DNA of 64,000 bases from Imbricaverruca yamaguchii (GCA_034440575.1 JAOTOL010001476.1:833501-897500); one strand, 5' to 3'; shown: positions 32,691 to 45,765, numbered from the stretch's first letter. The notes: a model not told the origin generated them from the letters alone. Translations and numbers: made by a program.

Positions 32691-34717
32691 AAGCGCCCAC
32701 AGTGGGCGGATCTGAAACAGAACGACGGCATGTTATGGTTGAATCACGAGTTGAGTCAAGTCAAGTGTGGATGATGACAGTGCTAATTTGCCAAGCACAA
32801 CGTCAAGTAGATTAACAAAAAGCAATTAGCAGGTTGGTTCCAGAAGTTTTTTTTGTAAACCGTGAACAGCAACTGATAGGTGGTTGCAGTATCGTCGATT
32901 TAAACTTAGCACTCACAACAGCATAAATTCCAAAAGAAGTGACGGGAAACGCTGAAAACCAGCCCGAACTTGCGGAGATAATCCACGAGGAGGTGGCGAC
33001 TGCATTAATGAGTTGGTGCATAACCAGAAACTGCAGTGATGAGTTGGCGCATAACTCGAAACTGCAATGCTGAGTTGGCGTATAACCCTAAAACGCAATG
33101 TAATACCACGCGACAGAGGAGTGAATAGGGTGCCTGCTTTACGCGGGGGTTCCGTGCGTATCGTTTGAGATTGGGATTCATTGGTTGTTATAAGTTTGCA
33201 CCTCAACGGCAAAGAGTCTATGACATAACTCACTAACTGGCGTCATATCAGTGTAATGCGGCGACAGTCGCTTGAAGCAAGGGCGTCGTGTCCAATATCT
33301 CCGAGGATGAAGAGGTGACTGGCACAGCCACCCATACCCGCCTCACTACAGGCACACCACATCGTCGAGTACTGCCGACGTCCCCGGACTGCAGCAGCAG
33401 CGACTGCAGGCGCTTCAACGGCTGCAGCCGCTGCAGCCGCTGCAGACCGACGCAGCCGCAGTGTTTCGACACAAGAGCCCGAGAACAACGAGCCAACGTG
33501 ACCACCCATCAGGCGCGCCCCGCATGCAGCAGAACTTCGAGCACGCTGTTGGGCGCGCAACTGCATCAGCAGATGTCGCTCCTCTGTGAGTCGACAGCGC
33601 GGCGGTAGTCAGTGGAGAACTGCGCTGCATACCTCGGCTGAGTCGCTCTCGTTAGGAAACCGGAGCTGGCAAAGTGACCGCACCCCCCTCCCCCCGCTGG
33701 GCGCTCAGACAGCGCGCCCTGGACCCCTGGTAGTCGCGCGCCACGTTGGATGACCCAGCGGACTCGAGTCATGCCTACAACAGTGGTTCTGCTTGTTGTC
33801 AGAAGGTGTGTCAGCCCGATCGGACTCAAACACCGAGTGAAAGTTGGATGACGGGCGGAGGCGTGCTCCGGGCTATCGATCGTTCCAACAATGGTGGTGT
33901 TTTACTGTATGGGCGTGTGATGTATGTACCTGCATAGCCTAGCCAACGATCGGCGATTCATCAATCGGACGTACGGTGCGATTTTTGGCACGTGGTGTCG
34001 CGTACGTCTTGTTATTTCGCCTTTCTTGTCCACATATGTATGTGCTGTTATGTTCGTGCGTTTATTCTTGTCTTTCATTAGGCGTGTTGCTGCGAAGATG
34101 CATGCATGTGTGTTATAGCGTTTATGCCTGTATTACCACACGTTTGATCGGATTGATCACTCATCAATGTCGTGCTGATCAGGGCTAATGAGTACATTTC
34201 GTTAACGTACTAGTTAGGACACATGTTGCAAGTGTTTAGCACCCCAATTTGCACCTTGGATGCATTTGCGCAGTGGTCTGGGAATGGGAAAGCAGCCAAG
34301 CGTGTTCATGAAAGGCGATCAGTGCTATTTCATTCGATGATTACTGAACGCGATTTGAGCACCACGGAGCAAGCCGTACACGGAGAGCATTCTCACACAT
34401 TGTCTGCTCCAGAGATGGAGTGCCCTCCCGCACCCGATCTCGGCTGCGAAATGTCTGATCAGTATCGGGCGTGCAGCATCGTGAAAGCACAAACCAAGCA
34501 CGTCTACACAATAAGAAGAGCACACGCCCCACTGTCTTGCATCACGAGCACAACCCACCCTCCTCAGTCTCGGACCAGCCACACAGCCACAAAGCCTCCA
34601 CAAAGACGCCCCGCAGCGCCACAAACTCCAGCCCCGGGCCCGGCCTTAAGCCTCGGACCTCCGCGGTGTTTCGCAAGTAGTGAGCTTTCGCGCCGGCGTT
34701 CGCGCAAAAAGCGCGCC
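32691..34717. other. Intergenic with two small repeats
   Basis: Three ~31-bp copies of gatgagttggcgcataac-type sequence lie at 33005-33100. A short gctgcagcc run lies at 33410-33455. No supported exon. Confidence 0.45.
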
Positions 34718-34829
34718 ATGAGGCCGACGGGCGTGGGAAGCGGGCATGTCCTTGGCTGGGCGGTGGCTGCTGCGGCGGCCGTCACCGCTCATGCAACGGC
34801 GCCGCCCTCGGCTACAGGCCCCCGGGCGG
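34718..34829 (+). other. Candidate signal-peptide exon
   Basis: From gcgcgccATGAGG the frame reads MRPTGVGSG, a hydrophobic run GWAVAAAAAVTAHATA and a Pro/Ser-rich end, then GGGCG followed by GTAACG, a possible splice donor. An Arg near the start, an Ala-rich core and an AxA-type end fit a secretion signal. It is on the strand opposite the chitinase, so it would belong to another gene. GC-rich composition could produce this by chance. Confidence 0.2.
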
Positions 34830-34836
34830 TAACGGT

Positions 34837-34995
34837 GACGTATGCTGTGGTGGGTGATGGCTGTGGTTGGTCGGGCGGGGCTGTGCTTCCCCGGAGTGGT
34901 GACGATGACGTATGCTGTAGTGGGTGATGGCTGTGGTTGGTCTGGCGGGGCTGTGTTTCCCGGAGTGGTGACGATGACGTATGCTGTGATGCGGG
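34837..34995. repeat. ~70-bp unit, 2.2 copies
   Basis: acgtatgctgtggtgggtga and the following ~50 bp recur at 34838, 34908 and 34977 with few changes. Related ggtgttagttgttgtgtga segments continue, decayed, to about 35190. Confidence 0.8.
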
Positions 34996-35822
34996 GTGTG
35001 ACGGCTGGGATTGAGCGATCTTGTACTGAGCGACGAGGTGTGAAAATGAATCTTGACTGTGTGGTACTAAGTGTGGTACTTAGGTCAGGTGAGAGTTTTC
35101 GTGCGATATCAGGTGTGGTGCTTAGGCGAGGTGTTGGTTGTTGTGTGACGTTAAGTGTGGTACTTAAGTGAGGTGTTAGTTGTTGTATGCTGTTAGGCAT
35201 CATGCCTAGACGAGGGGCTGGCTGCCGTGGGATGCTAAGTGAGTTTGCGGCCGCGCGAAATGACATGGGCTTCAGGTGAGATATGACGCAGGCTGTAAAT
35301 GTGATAAGGTTTAGGGTGTGGGCGTTGTATATGGCGTCAGCTACGGCAACAACAAAAAAGCACAGTGCGTGCAGTGATGGATCATAGTAAGACGCGCTGT
35401 GAGGTGAGGCAAGATGCTCGCCGGAACACTGAAATATTCCCGACGGAAATGCATATTCATGTAAGAAGATACACATGTGTTTCGATACGGGATGAGCAAC
35501 AATACCCTGACATGCAAACAGAAGTAATGCGTTACGACATGCAAGACAGGGTATATGGGATACCGGCATATCGTGGAATAAATATCACATTTCCATCCGC
35601 ATGAATATTAAAGCTTGAACGCAAATGTGGTAGGGGCCACCTTGGGACAGCCCATCAAGGGTGACGAAGCTACCAAAACTATAGGACAAAGCGACCAAAC
35701 CCGGAGCTAAATAGGCGAATATCCAGAGGTCTACATTGAAGAGCTCAGGACGGAGACAGGGGACCTTCTGATACATGTCATGCTTGCCACGGAGTCTGCT
35801 GTGAGGTGCAATGGTGGTGAAT
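34996..35822. other. Intergenic; decayed repeat then unique sequence
   Basis: A 307-codon minus-strand frame (34646-35569) passes through the repeats and has internal STTLSTT-type repetition. I see no domain and do not call it a gene. Confidence 0.4.
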
Positions 35823-35866
35823 TTGTGCTTTAGGGCGCGTCGACTGCCTTGGTCATTTTGCGCCCA
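35823..35866 (+). repeat. Hairpin family HP1, copy F
   Basis: Leader tttgtgcttta, outer arms GGGCGC (35833-35838) and GCGCCC (35860-35865). Inner arms GACTG and TGGTC pair with two G-T pairs, whereas copy D has GACCA with TGGTC, so the inner stem is kept through wobble. Confidence 0.75.
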
Positions 35867-38092
35867 TACCGTGAGGCCCAATGTGTTATTCGATGGCGTC
35901 GCACACCGAATTAACATTGCAGGCATGCTCATTGGCATGCTAATCTCAGCTTCGGGAAGGCCATGCTTCGTCTGTCCGACGTTCTGGCAGCAGCATTGTC
36001 GCGGGTCACCGGGAGCCGGCACAGCATCCGACAGCCGAGGCAGGGGCACGACCAGGAAGTGCCGACACTGTTTACGACGCACGCGTGCTGACGTGGGTGA
36101 CCTGCACGCCGACCCGGTGACCCCGGCAGGGTCAGCCGGCGGTGCGACACGCTGTAGACACTTTCACTGTGCCGTCGGCGGCGGGTCTCGAGCCGGAGGA
36201 TCTCGTGCCGGGCCGCCGGCCGGCCAGGTCCGATGGACGGCAGATAACACCACGGAGGCGGCCGAGACACGCCGCTGATGCCGGCGCCGCGGGTGCTGAC
36301 GTGAAGTGGCTTCAGCTCGGCTGACGGATACGGCCACGGCGCGTCCTTGTCGAGAGAGGTTAGTCGGGCCGGGAGAAAGCGACACGGGTAGCTCGGAGGC
36401 CCGGCGTTACGTGGAAGCCACTACTGAACTTGGATATGAAGGAGTTCACGGTTATTGAACGCCAATGTTTTGGTTTTGCCCGAATATACCTCGGAGACCA
36501 TTTGTAAAGGCATGTGGCCCATTATAGACATGCACAACATTAAATAACGCATGTTTTATCACGTAAATAATTGTTTCCATCATAGCAATTCACATAATAT
36601 AATAATACAGAGTCATATACTAAGTATCATATATATATAATAGTTTAAGTGCATTTGGAAATTTCTAGTTAGATAATACACCTGATAGATAATTCACCTG
36701 ACCAGCATATTAAATAGCTTCGTATAGCATTCACAAAGATAAGCCTCCTCTTGTGGAACTAAGAATCTGTCGTGAAAATCGAATATCTGTAGCTTGTGGA
36801 GCAAGTATTTCCAGGACCAAGAAAAAACCAATCAAAGAAAAAGGGTAATATTCACCCACACAGCTCCAACACTAATTGGATGCTGATCCCTCAGGCAGTA
36901 GGAAAATAACGACGATTGTTCTCAGCTTGGTAAACTTCTTTGCGACAAGATTTTATGACTATTTACCTTTTTGCTGAAATAATCTCAGGGACCTATCTTC
37001 GGGATTTAATCTGACCTTCCTGTTCAGCGGTCATCTCTGACCGGAAGCATACTTGATTCCCCTGCGCTAGCTCTGGTAGGCCGTCACATCCTGGAATTAA
37101 TGCAAAAAATGCATAACGCGACTGAACTACTAAGCTTGTCAGCATTAATTGGTAAACCTTGTGCTGATCATGCGGAATGCGGAACCTTGTGCTCATCATC
37201 ATGATCATGTGCTTGTATTGTATTCAAAGCATAAATTCCCACCAATATTTTGGCAGCCCTCAGCCTCATATCATGGCGGAGTCGATGCGCAAAGGATCGA
37301 AGTGCTTCAGCACAGCGTGATAAAGAACATCTGGATGTCTGCCAAGTGCTTCAGCAGCCTGTGCATGCGATTAAAACGCCAGCTGTCGCTTAGCCAAGGT
37401 TATCGGTGCCGACTTTAGCAAGTCAAGGGACAGCTGGCCTGAGTGACCTTCGGCAATTGAACAGCCAACAATGCACTCTGACCATCAGCTGGCCAAAGCA
37501 GCAGTCACTTGACATATTCATCCACGGCAGGTGTTGCCTGAGAGCTCAACCACCGAAAATAGCTAGATACAATCAAAGACGCCGAGCCAGAGAAGTGAGG
37601 AGTAGTGAGAGGAGTGGTAAGATGAGTAGCGGTCTATTGCCACTTGTGATGAGTGATATTTGCGTTGGTTTTCACCCAAGTGTATGCGAAGGCGCCGCCA
37701 TTATCATCGGTGCACCTTGAAACACAAGGCGCCAACCAATCATGAAGCTGATCAAGCTCAAGATAATTTGTGTGGACATGGCTACCGGTGTGCCGTGGGA
37801 TGTCAACCATGCCATTCTAAACTCTAGCGCGCAGAACACATGCAGCTGCTAGCTTATCACTGACGTTGCGCTCGAGTGAATGGTTCGCATTTGGGCCGCA
37901 CCTCCTGTCTCATACACCATCCCATCAATTACGTAGTAATTGAGGTTGCGTTCCTCCAGGCGAGAACTTTGTCAGCAAACAAAGGAGCGGCAACGGTGGG
38001 ATAATCGGCCCGTACACGCCTAATGCGGTGTATCGTGTAAAGCAACAGGTGGGCAGATGTCGAAACAGCAGCTGACGGTGGGAGTGGCGGCA
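35867..38092. other. Intergenic, no gene seen
   Basis: GC-rich and CpG-rich at 35980-36420, AT-rich afterwards to 37000. No exon or RNA gene recognised. Confidence 0.45.
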
Positions 38093-38310
38093 CCTTGCGA
38101 CACTGTCCCCGAGGGATGTTCTCTCCTGTCCGCAGGCTCACCACCGTGGGCCAGGGTACCGCGTCACTGTCCCCGAGGGGTGTTCTCTCCTATTCGCAGG
38201 CTTGTCACCACGGGCCAGGGTACCGCGTCACTGTCCCTGAGGGATGCTCTCTCCTGTCCGCAGGATCGCCTCCGCCAGTTAGGGCACCGCGTCACTGTCC
38301 GCACAACGCT
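38093..38310. repeat. Minisatellite, 64-bp unit, ~3.3 copies
   Basis: gcgtcactgtccccgaggg and ttctctcctgtccgcagg recur at 64-bp spacing (gcgtca at 38161, 38225 and 38289). Confidence 0.88.
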
Positions 38311-39854
38311 GGCGAGGGCATCGCGTGAAGCCACCCGGTCCGATTTTACTCCGTTCTTGCTGTTCGTGTGGGGCACGCAACGCCGAACACACCTGGCGCG
38401 CTTCGGCTCCAGCGGGGTGACGCCGCCCGCCAAGCTGTGGTCGATCCCCCGACACGGTGACACAGAATGTGCGCCGCTGGCGCCGTTTGCGGAACGTAAG
38501 TGGCGCATGACGGTGATGGTGGAGTAGAGTAATTAGAGCGTGATCGTTAACGCTGGAGTAACCGGGCGAGGGCTGTGTTGCCCTTCCCACTTGGTTTTCG
38601 TATCATAGCAGCCAAACCAACTGAGACAGCAGCTGGGAACTTTGAGTACTTTTAAACGAACACATAGGGTATGTCGCACAAAAATATTGAGCTGAAGGTC
38701 ATCTTAGGTAACGTTAAAATGACGCCATGAAATGTTTCGTAGACGTTGATTTTAGCTTCTGAAGCGGCTGTTTGGCGTTATCAGACACCCTCGAAGCAAT
38801 GCATACTGGCAGAATAATGTAGGTGTAGGTGGTGTATTATATATAATCTTGTTTCCGCGTAATCTCAGCTGTGTCATTCTTGGTCATTTTGATATTATTG
38901 ATATCAGTAAAATACAATGACCGTTTATAAATTAAAAAGATATTCAGGTCGTTTAAAAGATCGTATAGGTTGCAAAAGACATCCCAATCTGAGGTCATAG
39001 GTGAAGCACATATAATGCTTATTGTCAGGTACACTACCGAGTCATATTATAGTAACACCACAAACTCAACCACAGGTGCTGCTTTTGCCACCTGAAGTGG
39101 TTGCTTGCTGTCCTCCAATGCAATCTAACCATATTGCACTGGCAGGTTAATCCTGCCGTATTTATTCTAGAGAGGTCAGTATCTACCACGAGCTCCGAGT
39201 AGAACATACTGGATACGACAGAACATCATATATGCATTCTGTGCTACATATGGAAGCGTTGGTCTGCTTTTCGAGCTTCTCGTAGAAATGCAGTCTGTAA
39301 ACGTGTAGCGTATTTTATGTTGAGCCAAAGCGGAAAATTGACCTTTTCCCTTCAAATGACCTCACTGGATCCGGGGACAACAGGTCTAAAATTGTATAAT
39401 TATTAGTATCTACTCCATGCCTTGAACAACAGCTAAGTTTTGTATTACTCTAACGCCCCATTATTCGTTTATAGCAAAAAGTACACTCTTGAAATCAGTC
39501 AAATATTTCCACTTGGTATGTCTTGTCACCTCATAAACGTCACTCTAGATTATACTGATGCACAACATTCCTTGGCATGTGCGAATATTTATATAAGTTT
39601 TGAATGTCCCTGCGGATATGTGTTCCGAAAAATGAATTGCATTGTGTGCTGAATAAAAACGGCACTTTGACATCCCTCAAGTGACCGTACTGGACCAGAG
39701 GCCAGAAAGTGCTTACTTGGACAATTTTAGGCACACATTGCATGCATTCAACCACAGCTGAGGTTTTACATCACTCTAATACTCAGGTTTGTGTTCAAAA
39801 TATGAGCTCTCGAAAACAGTCAAACATTTTTACTTGGTATGACCTGTGACCTCA
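38311..39854. other. Intergenic, no gene seen
   Basis: Unique-looking, AT-rich between 38620 and 39830. No exon recognised. Confidence 0.45.
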
Positions 39855-39925
39855 CCAGTGGCGTTCAGGCAAGCACAAATCAAAATCTCTCGATTAAAGG
39901 TACGTGCTTTCGAATCCCGTTTGAA
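39855..39925 (+). mobile_element. tRNA-derived SINE head, degenerate
   Basis: agtggcgttcaggcaagcac (A-box-like) is followed about 45 bases later by gctttcgaatcccg (B-box-like, 39907-39920). Stems are not intact and no tail was found. Confidence 0.35.
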
Positions 39926-40204
39926 TTTGTTTAATTAGTTCACTGGTTACAGAGATAGAGGAGGGCAAAAGGGCGAATAGAGGAGGGCGAAACACCCCAT
40001 CCCCAGTGACTCGTGGTAGTACAAATACATCAGCGACTGCCAGGTTAAGGGAGAGGTTAAGCGAGAGGGGGCGTGTGAGGACGATAATCCACTGTTGAGA
40101 TTATGAGACGGCGAGAGGCGGCTGCCGGCAGCATGTGATGGAGCGGCGCCGACTAGCACTGCCCGCTCCCATTGGTCCAGTGCGGGCGGCGGCGGTAATG
40201 ATCT

Positions 40205-40460
40205 GGATTGTATCCGGGGGATGTGCGGGGTCGGCCGGGGGATCCGGGGGATGTGCGGGGTCGGCCGGGGGATCCGGGGGATGTGCGGGGTCCGGGGGAT
40301 GTGCGGGGTCCGGGGGATGTGCGGGGTCGGCCGGGGGATCCGGGGGATGTGCGGGGTCCGGGGGATGTGCGGGGTATCCGGGGGATGTGCGGGGTCCGGG
40401 GGATGTGCGGGGTCCGGGGGATGTGCGGGGTATCCGGGGGGTGTGCGGGGTCGGCCGGGC
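40205..40460. repeat. G-run minisatellite, 18- and 30-bp units
   Basis: Units ccgggggatgtgcggggt (18 bp) alternate with longer ones carrying cggccgggggatccggggga. Four-to-five-base G runs separated by 3 and 6 bases repeat throughout, which is a textbook G-quadruplex spacing on the plus strand and an i-motif spacing on the minus strand. Confidence 0.93.
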
Positions 40461-40517
40461 CGGCCCAGCCGCAGTGTCCGGCGCCGGGCACGGCCCACAG
40501 ACGAAGGTCTGCCGGCT

Positions 40518-40845
40518 GGGTAGTGAATCATGATGATGCATTACCCCGATGGTACAGGGTGGTGAATCATGATGATGCATTACCCTGATGGTACAGGGTA
40601 GTGAATCATGATGATGCATTACCCTGATGGTACAGGGTAGTGAATCATGATGATGCATTACCCCGATGGTACAGGGTAGTGAATCATGGTGATGCATTAC
40701 CCCGATGGTACAGGGTAGTGAATCATGATGATGCATTACCCCGATGGTACAGGGTAGTGAATCATGATGATGCATTACCCTGATGGTACAGGGTAGTGAA
40801 TCATGATGAGGCATTACCCAGATGGTACAGGGTACTGAATCACCA
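40518..40845. repeat. Minisatellite, 39-bp unit, ~8 copies
   Basis: The unit is agtgaatcatgatgatgcat followed by taccctgatggtacagggt. The second half is itself an inverted repeat (TACCCTG, six bases, CAGGGTA). Some copies carry taccccg, which weakens it. It begins 60 bp after the G-run array. Confidence 0.93.
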
Positions 40846-41082
40846 GATCACCATGCGGGTTGATGGCGACCAGCAAGGTGTGTGGCTGGCCAAGGCACGT
40901 GGGTGAAGACACAGACCGGGTGGGCAGAGCAGGAGCGGTGGAAAGAGCAGCTGCAAAATCAATGCCCGAAAGCCGTGACCACCATCACCGGCAGGTTTGG
41001 AAACCCTACCCGACCCCAGCTCCAGCAGCACCACACCTTAGCTGCTCCCCTGTACTGAACACACACTGCCGACCAAGTGACC

Positions 41083-42345
41083 GGCTGTCACTGCCCAGCT
41101 GTCACTGCCCGACTGTCACTGCCTAGCTGTCACTGCTACACTGTCACTGCCCGGCTGTCACTGCCCGGCTGTCACTGCCCGGCTGTCACTGCCCGGCTGT
41201 CACTGCCCGGCTGTCACTGCCCGGCTGTCACTGCCCGACTGTCACTGCCTAGCTGTCACTGCTACTCTGTCACTGCCCGGCTGTCACTGCCCGGCTGTCA
41301 CTGCCCGACTGTCACTGCCCGGCTGTCACTGCCCGGCTTTCACTGCCTAGCTGTCACTGCTACACTGTCACTGCCCGGCTGTCACTGCCCGGCTGTCACT
41401 GCCCGGCTGTCACTGCCCGACTGTCACTGCCCGGCTTTCACTGCCTAGCTGTCACTGCTACACTGTCACTGCCCGGCTGTCACTGCCCGGCTGTCACTGC
41501 CCGGCTGTCACTGCCAGACTGCCACTGCCCGACTGTCACTGCCCGGCTGTCACTGCCAGACTGTCACTGCCCGACTGTCACTGCTACACTGTCACTGCCC
41601 GGCTGTCACTGCCCGGCTGTCACTGCCCGGCTGTCACTGCTACACTGCCACTGCCCGACTGTCACTGCCCGGCTGTCACTGCCAGACTGCCACTGCCCGA
41701 CTGTCACTGCCCGGCTGTCACTGCCCGGCTTTCACTGCCTAGCTGTCACTGCTACACTGTCACTGCCCGGCTGTCACTGCCCGGCTGTCACTGCCCGGCT
41801 GTCACTGCCAGACTGCCACTGCCCGACTGTCACTGCCCGGCTGTCACTGCCAGACTGCCACTGCCCGACTGTCACTGCCCGGCTGTCACTGCCCGGCTTT
41901 CACTGCCTAGCTGTCACTGCTACACTGTCACTGCCCGGCTGTCACTGCCCGGCTGTCACTGCCCGACTGTCACTGCCCGACTGTCACTGCTACACTGTCA
42001 CTGCCCGGCTGTCACTGCCCGGCTGTCACTGCCCGGCTGTCACTGCTACACTGCCACTGCCCGACTGTCACTGCCCGGCTGTCACTGCCAGACTGCCACT
42101 GCCCGACTGTCACTGCCCGGCTGTCACTGCCCGGCTTTCACTGCCTAGCTGTCACTGCTACACTGTCACTGCCCGGCTGTCACTGCCCGGCTGTCACTGC
42201 CCGGCTGTCACTGCCAGACTGCCACTGCCCGACTGTCACTGCCAGACTGCCACTGCCCGGCTGTCACTGCCCGGCTGTCACTGCCAGACTGCCACTGCCC
42301 GACTGTCACTGCCAGACTGCCACTGCCCGGCTGTCGCTGCCTGAC
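41083..42345. repeat. Minisatellite, 14-bp unit, ~90 copies
   Basis: The unit is ctgtcactgcccgg with variants cctag, ctaca, ccaga and the rarer ctttcactg. The ggcttt variant occurs at 41335, 41433, 41727, 41895 and 42133; the gaps are 98, 294, 168 and 238, all exact multiples of 14, so the array has no indels over this span. Recurrent variant strings show that multi-unit blocks were copied. Confidence 0.95.
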
Positions 42346-42547
42346 CGCCACCACCCCACGTCATCCCACTCCGGCGAATCGCTCCAGTCATGTCGAAACC
42401 GACGAGCGCTGCCGCCGGACGTCTCCCACGCGTCGGGCGGCCTGTGACGGCGGCGGGCGCGAGCCGTGTTCGCACGGTTTCGCGCACACAGGGCGCCGGC
42501 TGGCCGTCCGCCGGCAGAGCCGGTCTGCAGCTGTCCCAGCCGGTCCG

Positions 42548-43160
42548 GGACAGCCGCCGGCCCACACCTGGGCTGGGACAGCCGCTGACCACACATGGGC
42601 TGGGACAACCGCCGGCCCACCTGGGCTGGGACAGCCTCCGGCCACCTGGGCTGGGACAACCGCCGGCCCACCTGGGCTGGGACAGCCTCCGGCCACCTGG
42701 GCTGGGACAGCCGCTGACCACACATGGGCTGGGACAGCCGCCGGCCCACACCTGGGCTGGGACAGCCGCCGGCCCACACCTGGGCTGGGACAACCGCTGA
42801 CCACACCTGGGCTGGGACAGCCGCCGGCCACCTGGGCTGGGACAGCCGCTGACCACACATGGGCTGGGACAGCCGCCGGCCACCTGGGCTGGGACAGCCG
42901 CTGACCACACATGGGCTGGGACAGCCGCCGGCCCACACCTGGGCTGGGACAGCCGCCGGCCCACCTGGGCTGGGACAGCCGCCGGCCCACACCTGGGCTG
43001 GGACAGCCGCCGGCCCACCTGGGCTGGGACAGCCGCCGGCCCACACCTGGGCTGGGACAGCCGCTGACCCACCTGGGCTGGGAAAACCGCTGACCACACC
43101 TGGGCTGGGACAGCCGCTCACCACACCTGGGCTGGGACAGCCGCTGACCACACCTATAGC
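42548..43160. repeat. Minisatellite, 25-28-bp unit, ~22 copies
   Basis: The core is cctgggctgggacagccgc, followed by ccggcc or tgacca and a cacac or ccac joint, giving variable lengths. It lies 200 bp from the 14-bp array. Three long minus-strand frames cross it and are by-products. Confidence 0.92.
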
Positions 43161-43598
43161 CCGGAACTAACCACCATACATTGCCAAACCGTGCATAAAA
43201 TGCATCCGTGTCTGGCCGTGCAGCCGCTCCGGGAATGCACGGATCAGCGGCGGGCGCGACCTTGGCTGACCAGACTCTCCGTGGCGGCCACACACCGTCA
43301 GCATCAGGTGCCGGTGATTTCACCCGCGGCGGTGAGACCGGCTGCCGACCCGCGGCCTACACTGACTCACGGCTCCGGCGACCACATTCCGGTCCCAGCA
43401 GCGAAAGTGCGATAATCTATCCTGACGACACACTACCAGAGGCAGGGTTCTTAAATTCCAACAATTCGATGCAAATTGTCATCAAAGAAATGCTTTTCTT
43501 ACTGTCGATATTTTTGTATACGTCCTTTTATCAAATCATTTGTTAATTGTGTGTATGCGAGGGCATAGGATCATGCAGGATGTATAGAGTTCCACTAA

Positions 43599-43639
<41 letters not shown>

Positions 43640-43917
43640 TACCTCCGGAAAAATAAACGCTTGACTATGACTTGCATTCACACATGAAAATAGTTTCTTT
43701 CTTCAATCAAATTCAACAGCTCTAGTTGGTATTGAACATGTCGTGGTGCCAACATGTGCATCCAAATACCTTCATTAATAATTTTCCCTCATCCCCGGAA
43801 TTCTTTCTTACATCGAGCACCTCACACAAAATGAACTCGAGAATACTGCTCAGAAGACTGATGACTGAGTATCCCGGAGCACATGCTCTCAGGTTGTGCT
43901 GGTGGTGCCACCATCTG
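43161..43917. other. Spacer with (TA)n run
   Basis: (TA)n at about 43602-43640. No exon recognised. Confidence 0.5.
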
Positions 43918-45765
43918 AGCCACCGGCACACCTCTGACACCGCCGAGAACAACTCTGACACCGCCGAGAACACCTCCGACACCATGAGCACACCACTGAC
44001 ACCGCCGAGAGACAACGCCGACACCATGAGCACACCACTGACACCGCCGAGAGACAACGCCGACACCATGAGCACACCTCTGACACCGCCGAGAACAACT
44101 CTGACACCGCCGAGAACAACTCCGACACCATGAGCACACCTCTGACACCGCCAAGAACAACGCCGACACCATGAGCACATCTCTGACACCGCCGAGAACA
44201 CCTCCGACACCATGAGCACACCTCTGACACCGCCGAGAACAACTCTGACACCGCCGAGAACACCTCCGACACCATGAGCACACCTCTGACACCATGAGCA
44301 CACCTCTGACACCGCAGAGAACACCTCCGACACCATGAGCACACCTCTGACACCATGAGCACACCTCTGACACCGCAGAGAACACCTCCGACACCATGAG
44401 CACAACTCTGACACCATGAGCACACCTCTGACACCGCCGAGAACACCTCCGACACCATGAGCACACCTCTGACACCGCCGAGAACAACTCTGACACCGCC
44501 GAGAACAACTCCGACACCATGAGCACACCTCTGACACCGCCAAGAACACCTCCGACACCATGAGCACACCTCTGACACCGCCGAGAACACCTCCGACACC
44601 ATGAGAACACCTCTGACACCATGAGCACACCTCTGACACCGCCGAGAACACCTCCGACACCATGAGCACACCTCTGACACCGCCGAGAACACCTCCGACA
44701 CCATGAGAACACCTCCGACACCATGAGCACACCTCTGACACCGCCGAGAACAACTCTGACACCGCCGAGAACAACTCCGACACCATGAGCACACCTCTGA
44801 CACCGCCAAGAACACCTCCGACACCATGAGCACATCTCTGACACCGCCAAGAACACCTCCGACACCATGAGCACACCTCTGACACCGCCGAGAACACCTC
44901 CGACACCATGAGCACACCTCTGACACCGCCGAGAACACCTCCGACACCATGAGCACACCTCTGACACCGCCAAGAACACCTCCGACACCATGAGCACACC
45001 TCTGACACCGCCGAGAACACCTCCGACACCATGAGCACAACTCTGACACCATGAGCACACCTCTGACACCGCCGAGAACACCTCCGACACCATGAGCACA
45101 CCTCTGACACCGCCAAGAACACCTCCGACACCATGAGCACAACTCTGACACCATGAGCACACCTCTGACACCGCCGAGAACACCTCCGACACCATGAGCA
45201 CACCTCTGACACCGCCGAGAACAACTCTGACACCGCCGAGAACAACTCCGACACCATGAGCACACCTCTGACACCGCCGAGAACACCTCCGACACCATGA
45301 GCACACCTCTGACACCGCCGAGAACACCTCCGACACCATGAGAACACCTCTGACACCATGAGCACACCTCTGACACCGCCGAGAACACCTCCGACACCAT
45401 GAGCACACCTCTGACACCGCCGAGAACAACTCTGACACCGCCGAGAACAACTCCGACACCATGAGCACACCTCTGACACCGCCAAGAACACCTCCGACAC
45501 CATGAGCACATCTCTGACACCGCCAAGAACACCTCCGACACCATGAGCACACCTCTGACACCGCCGAGAACACCTCCGACACCATGAGCACACCTCTGAC
45601 ACCGCCGAGAACACCTCCGACACCATGAGCACACCTCTGACACCGCCGAGAACAACTCTGACACCGCCGAGAACAACTCCGACACCATGAGCACATCTCT
45701 GACACCGCCGAGAGACAATTCTGACACCATGAGCACACCTCTGACACCACTTGTCGCACCACGGA
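43918..45765. repeat. Minisatellite, ~41-bp unit from two ~20-bp halves, ~45 units
   Basis: Half A is accatgagcacacctctgac and half B is accgccgagaacacctccga plus c. Copies are A-B dimers with occasional A-A, B-B or agaac/caaga variants. All three minus frames are open for 600-684 codons giving Cys/Trp-rich repeats; this follows from a unit with no minus-strand stops and a period not divisible by 3. Confidence 0.95.

Noticed and set aside
34646..35569. 307-codon minus-strand frame as a gene
   Set aside because: It runs through a 70-bp repeat and other repetitive sequence, shows no domain, and overlaps an equally long plus-strand frame.
42278..43323. Minus-strand Pro/Gly/Cys repeat proteins
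   Set aside because: Three frames overlap across the variable 25-28-bp array; composition is explained by the unit.
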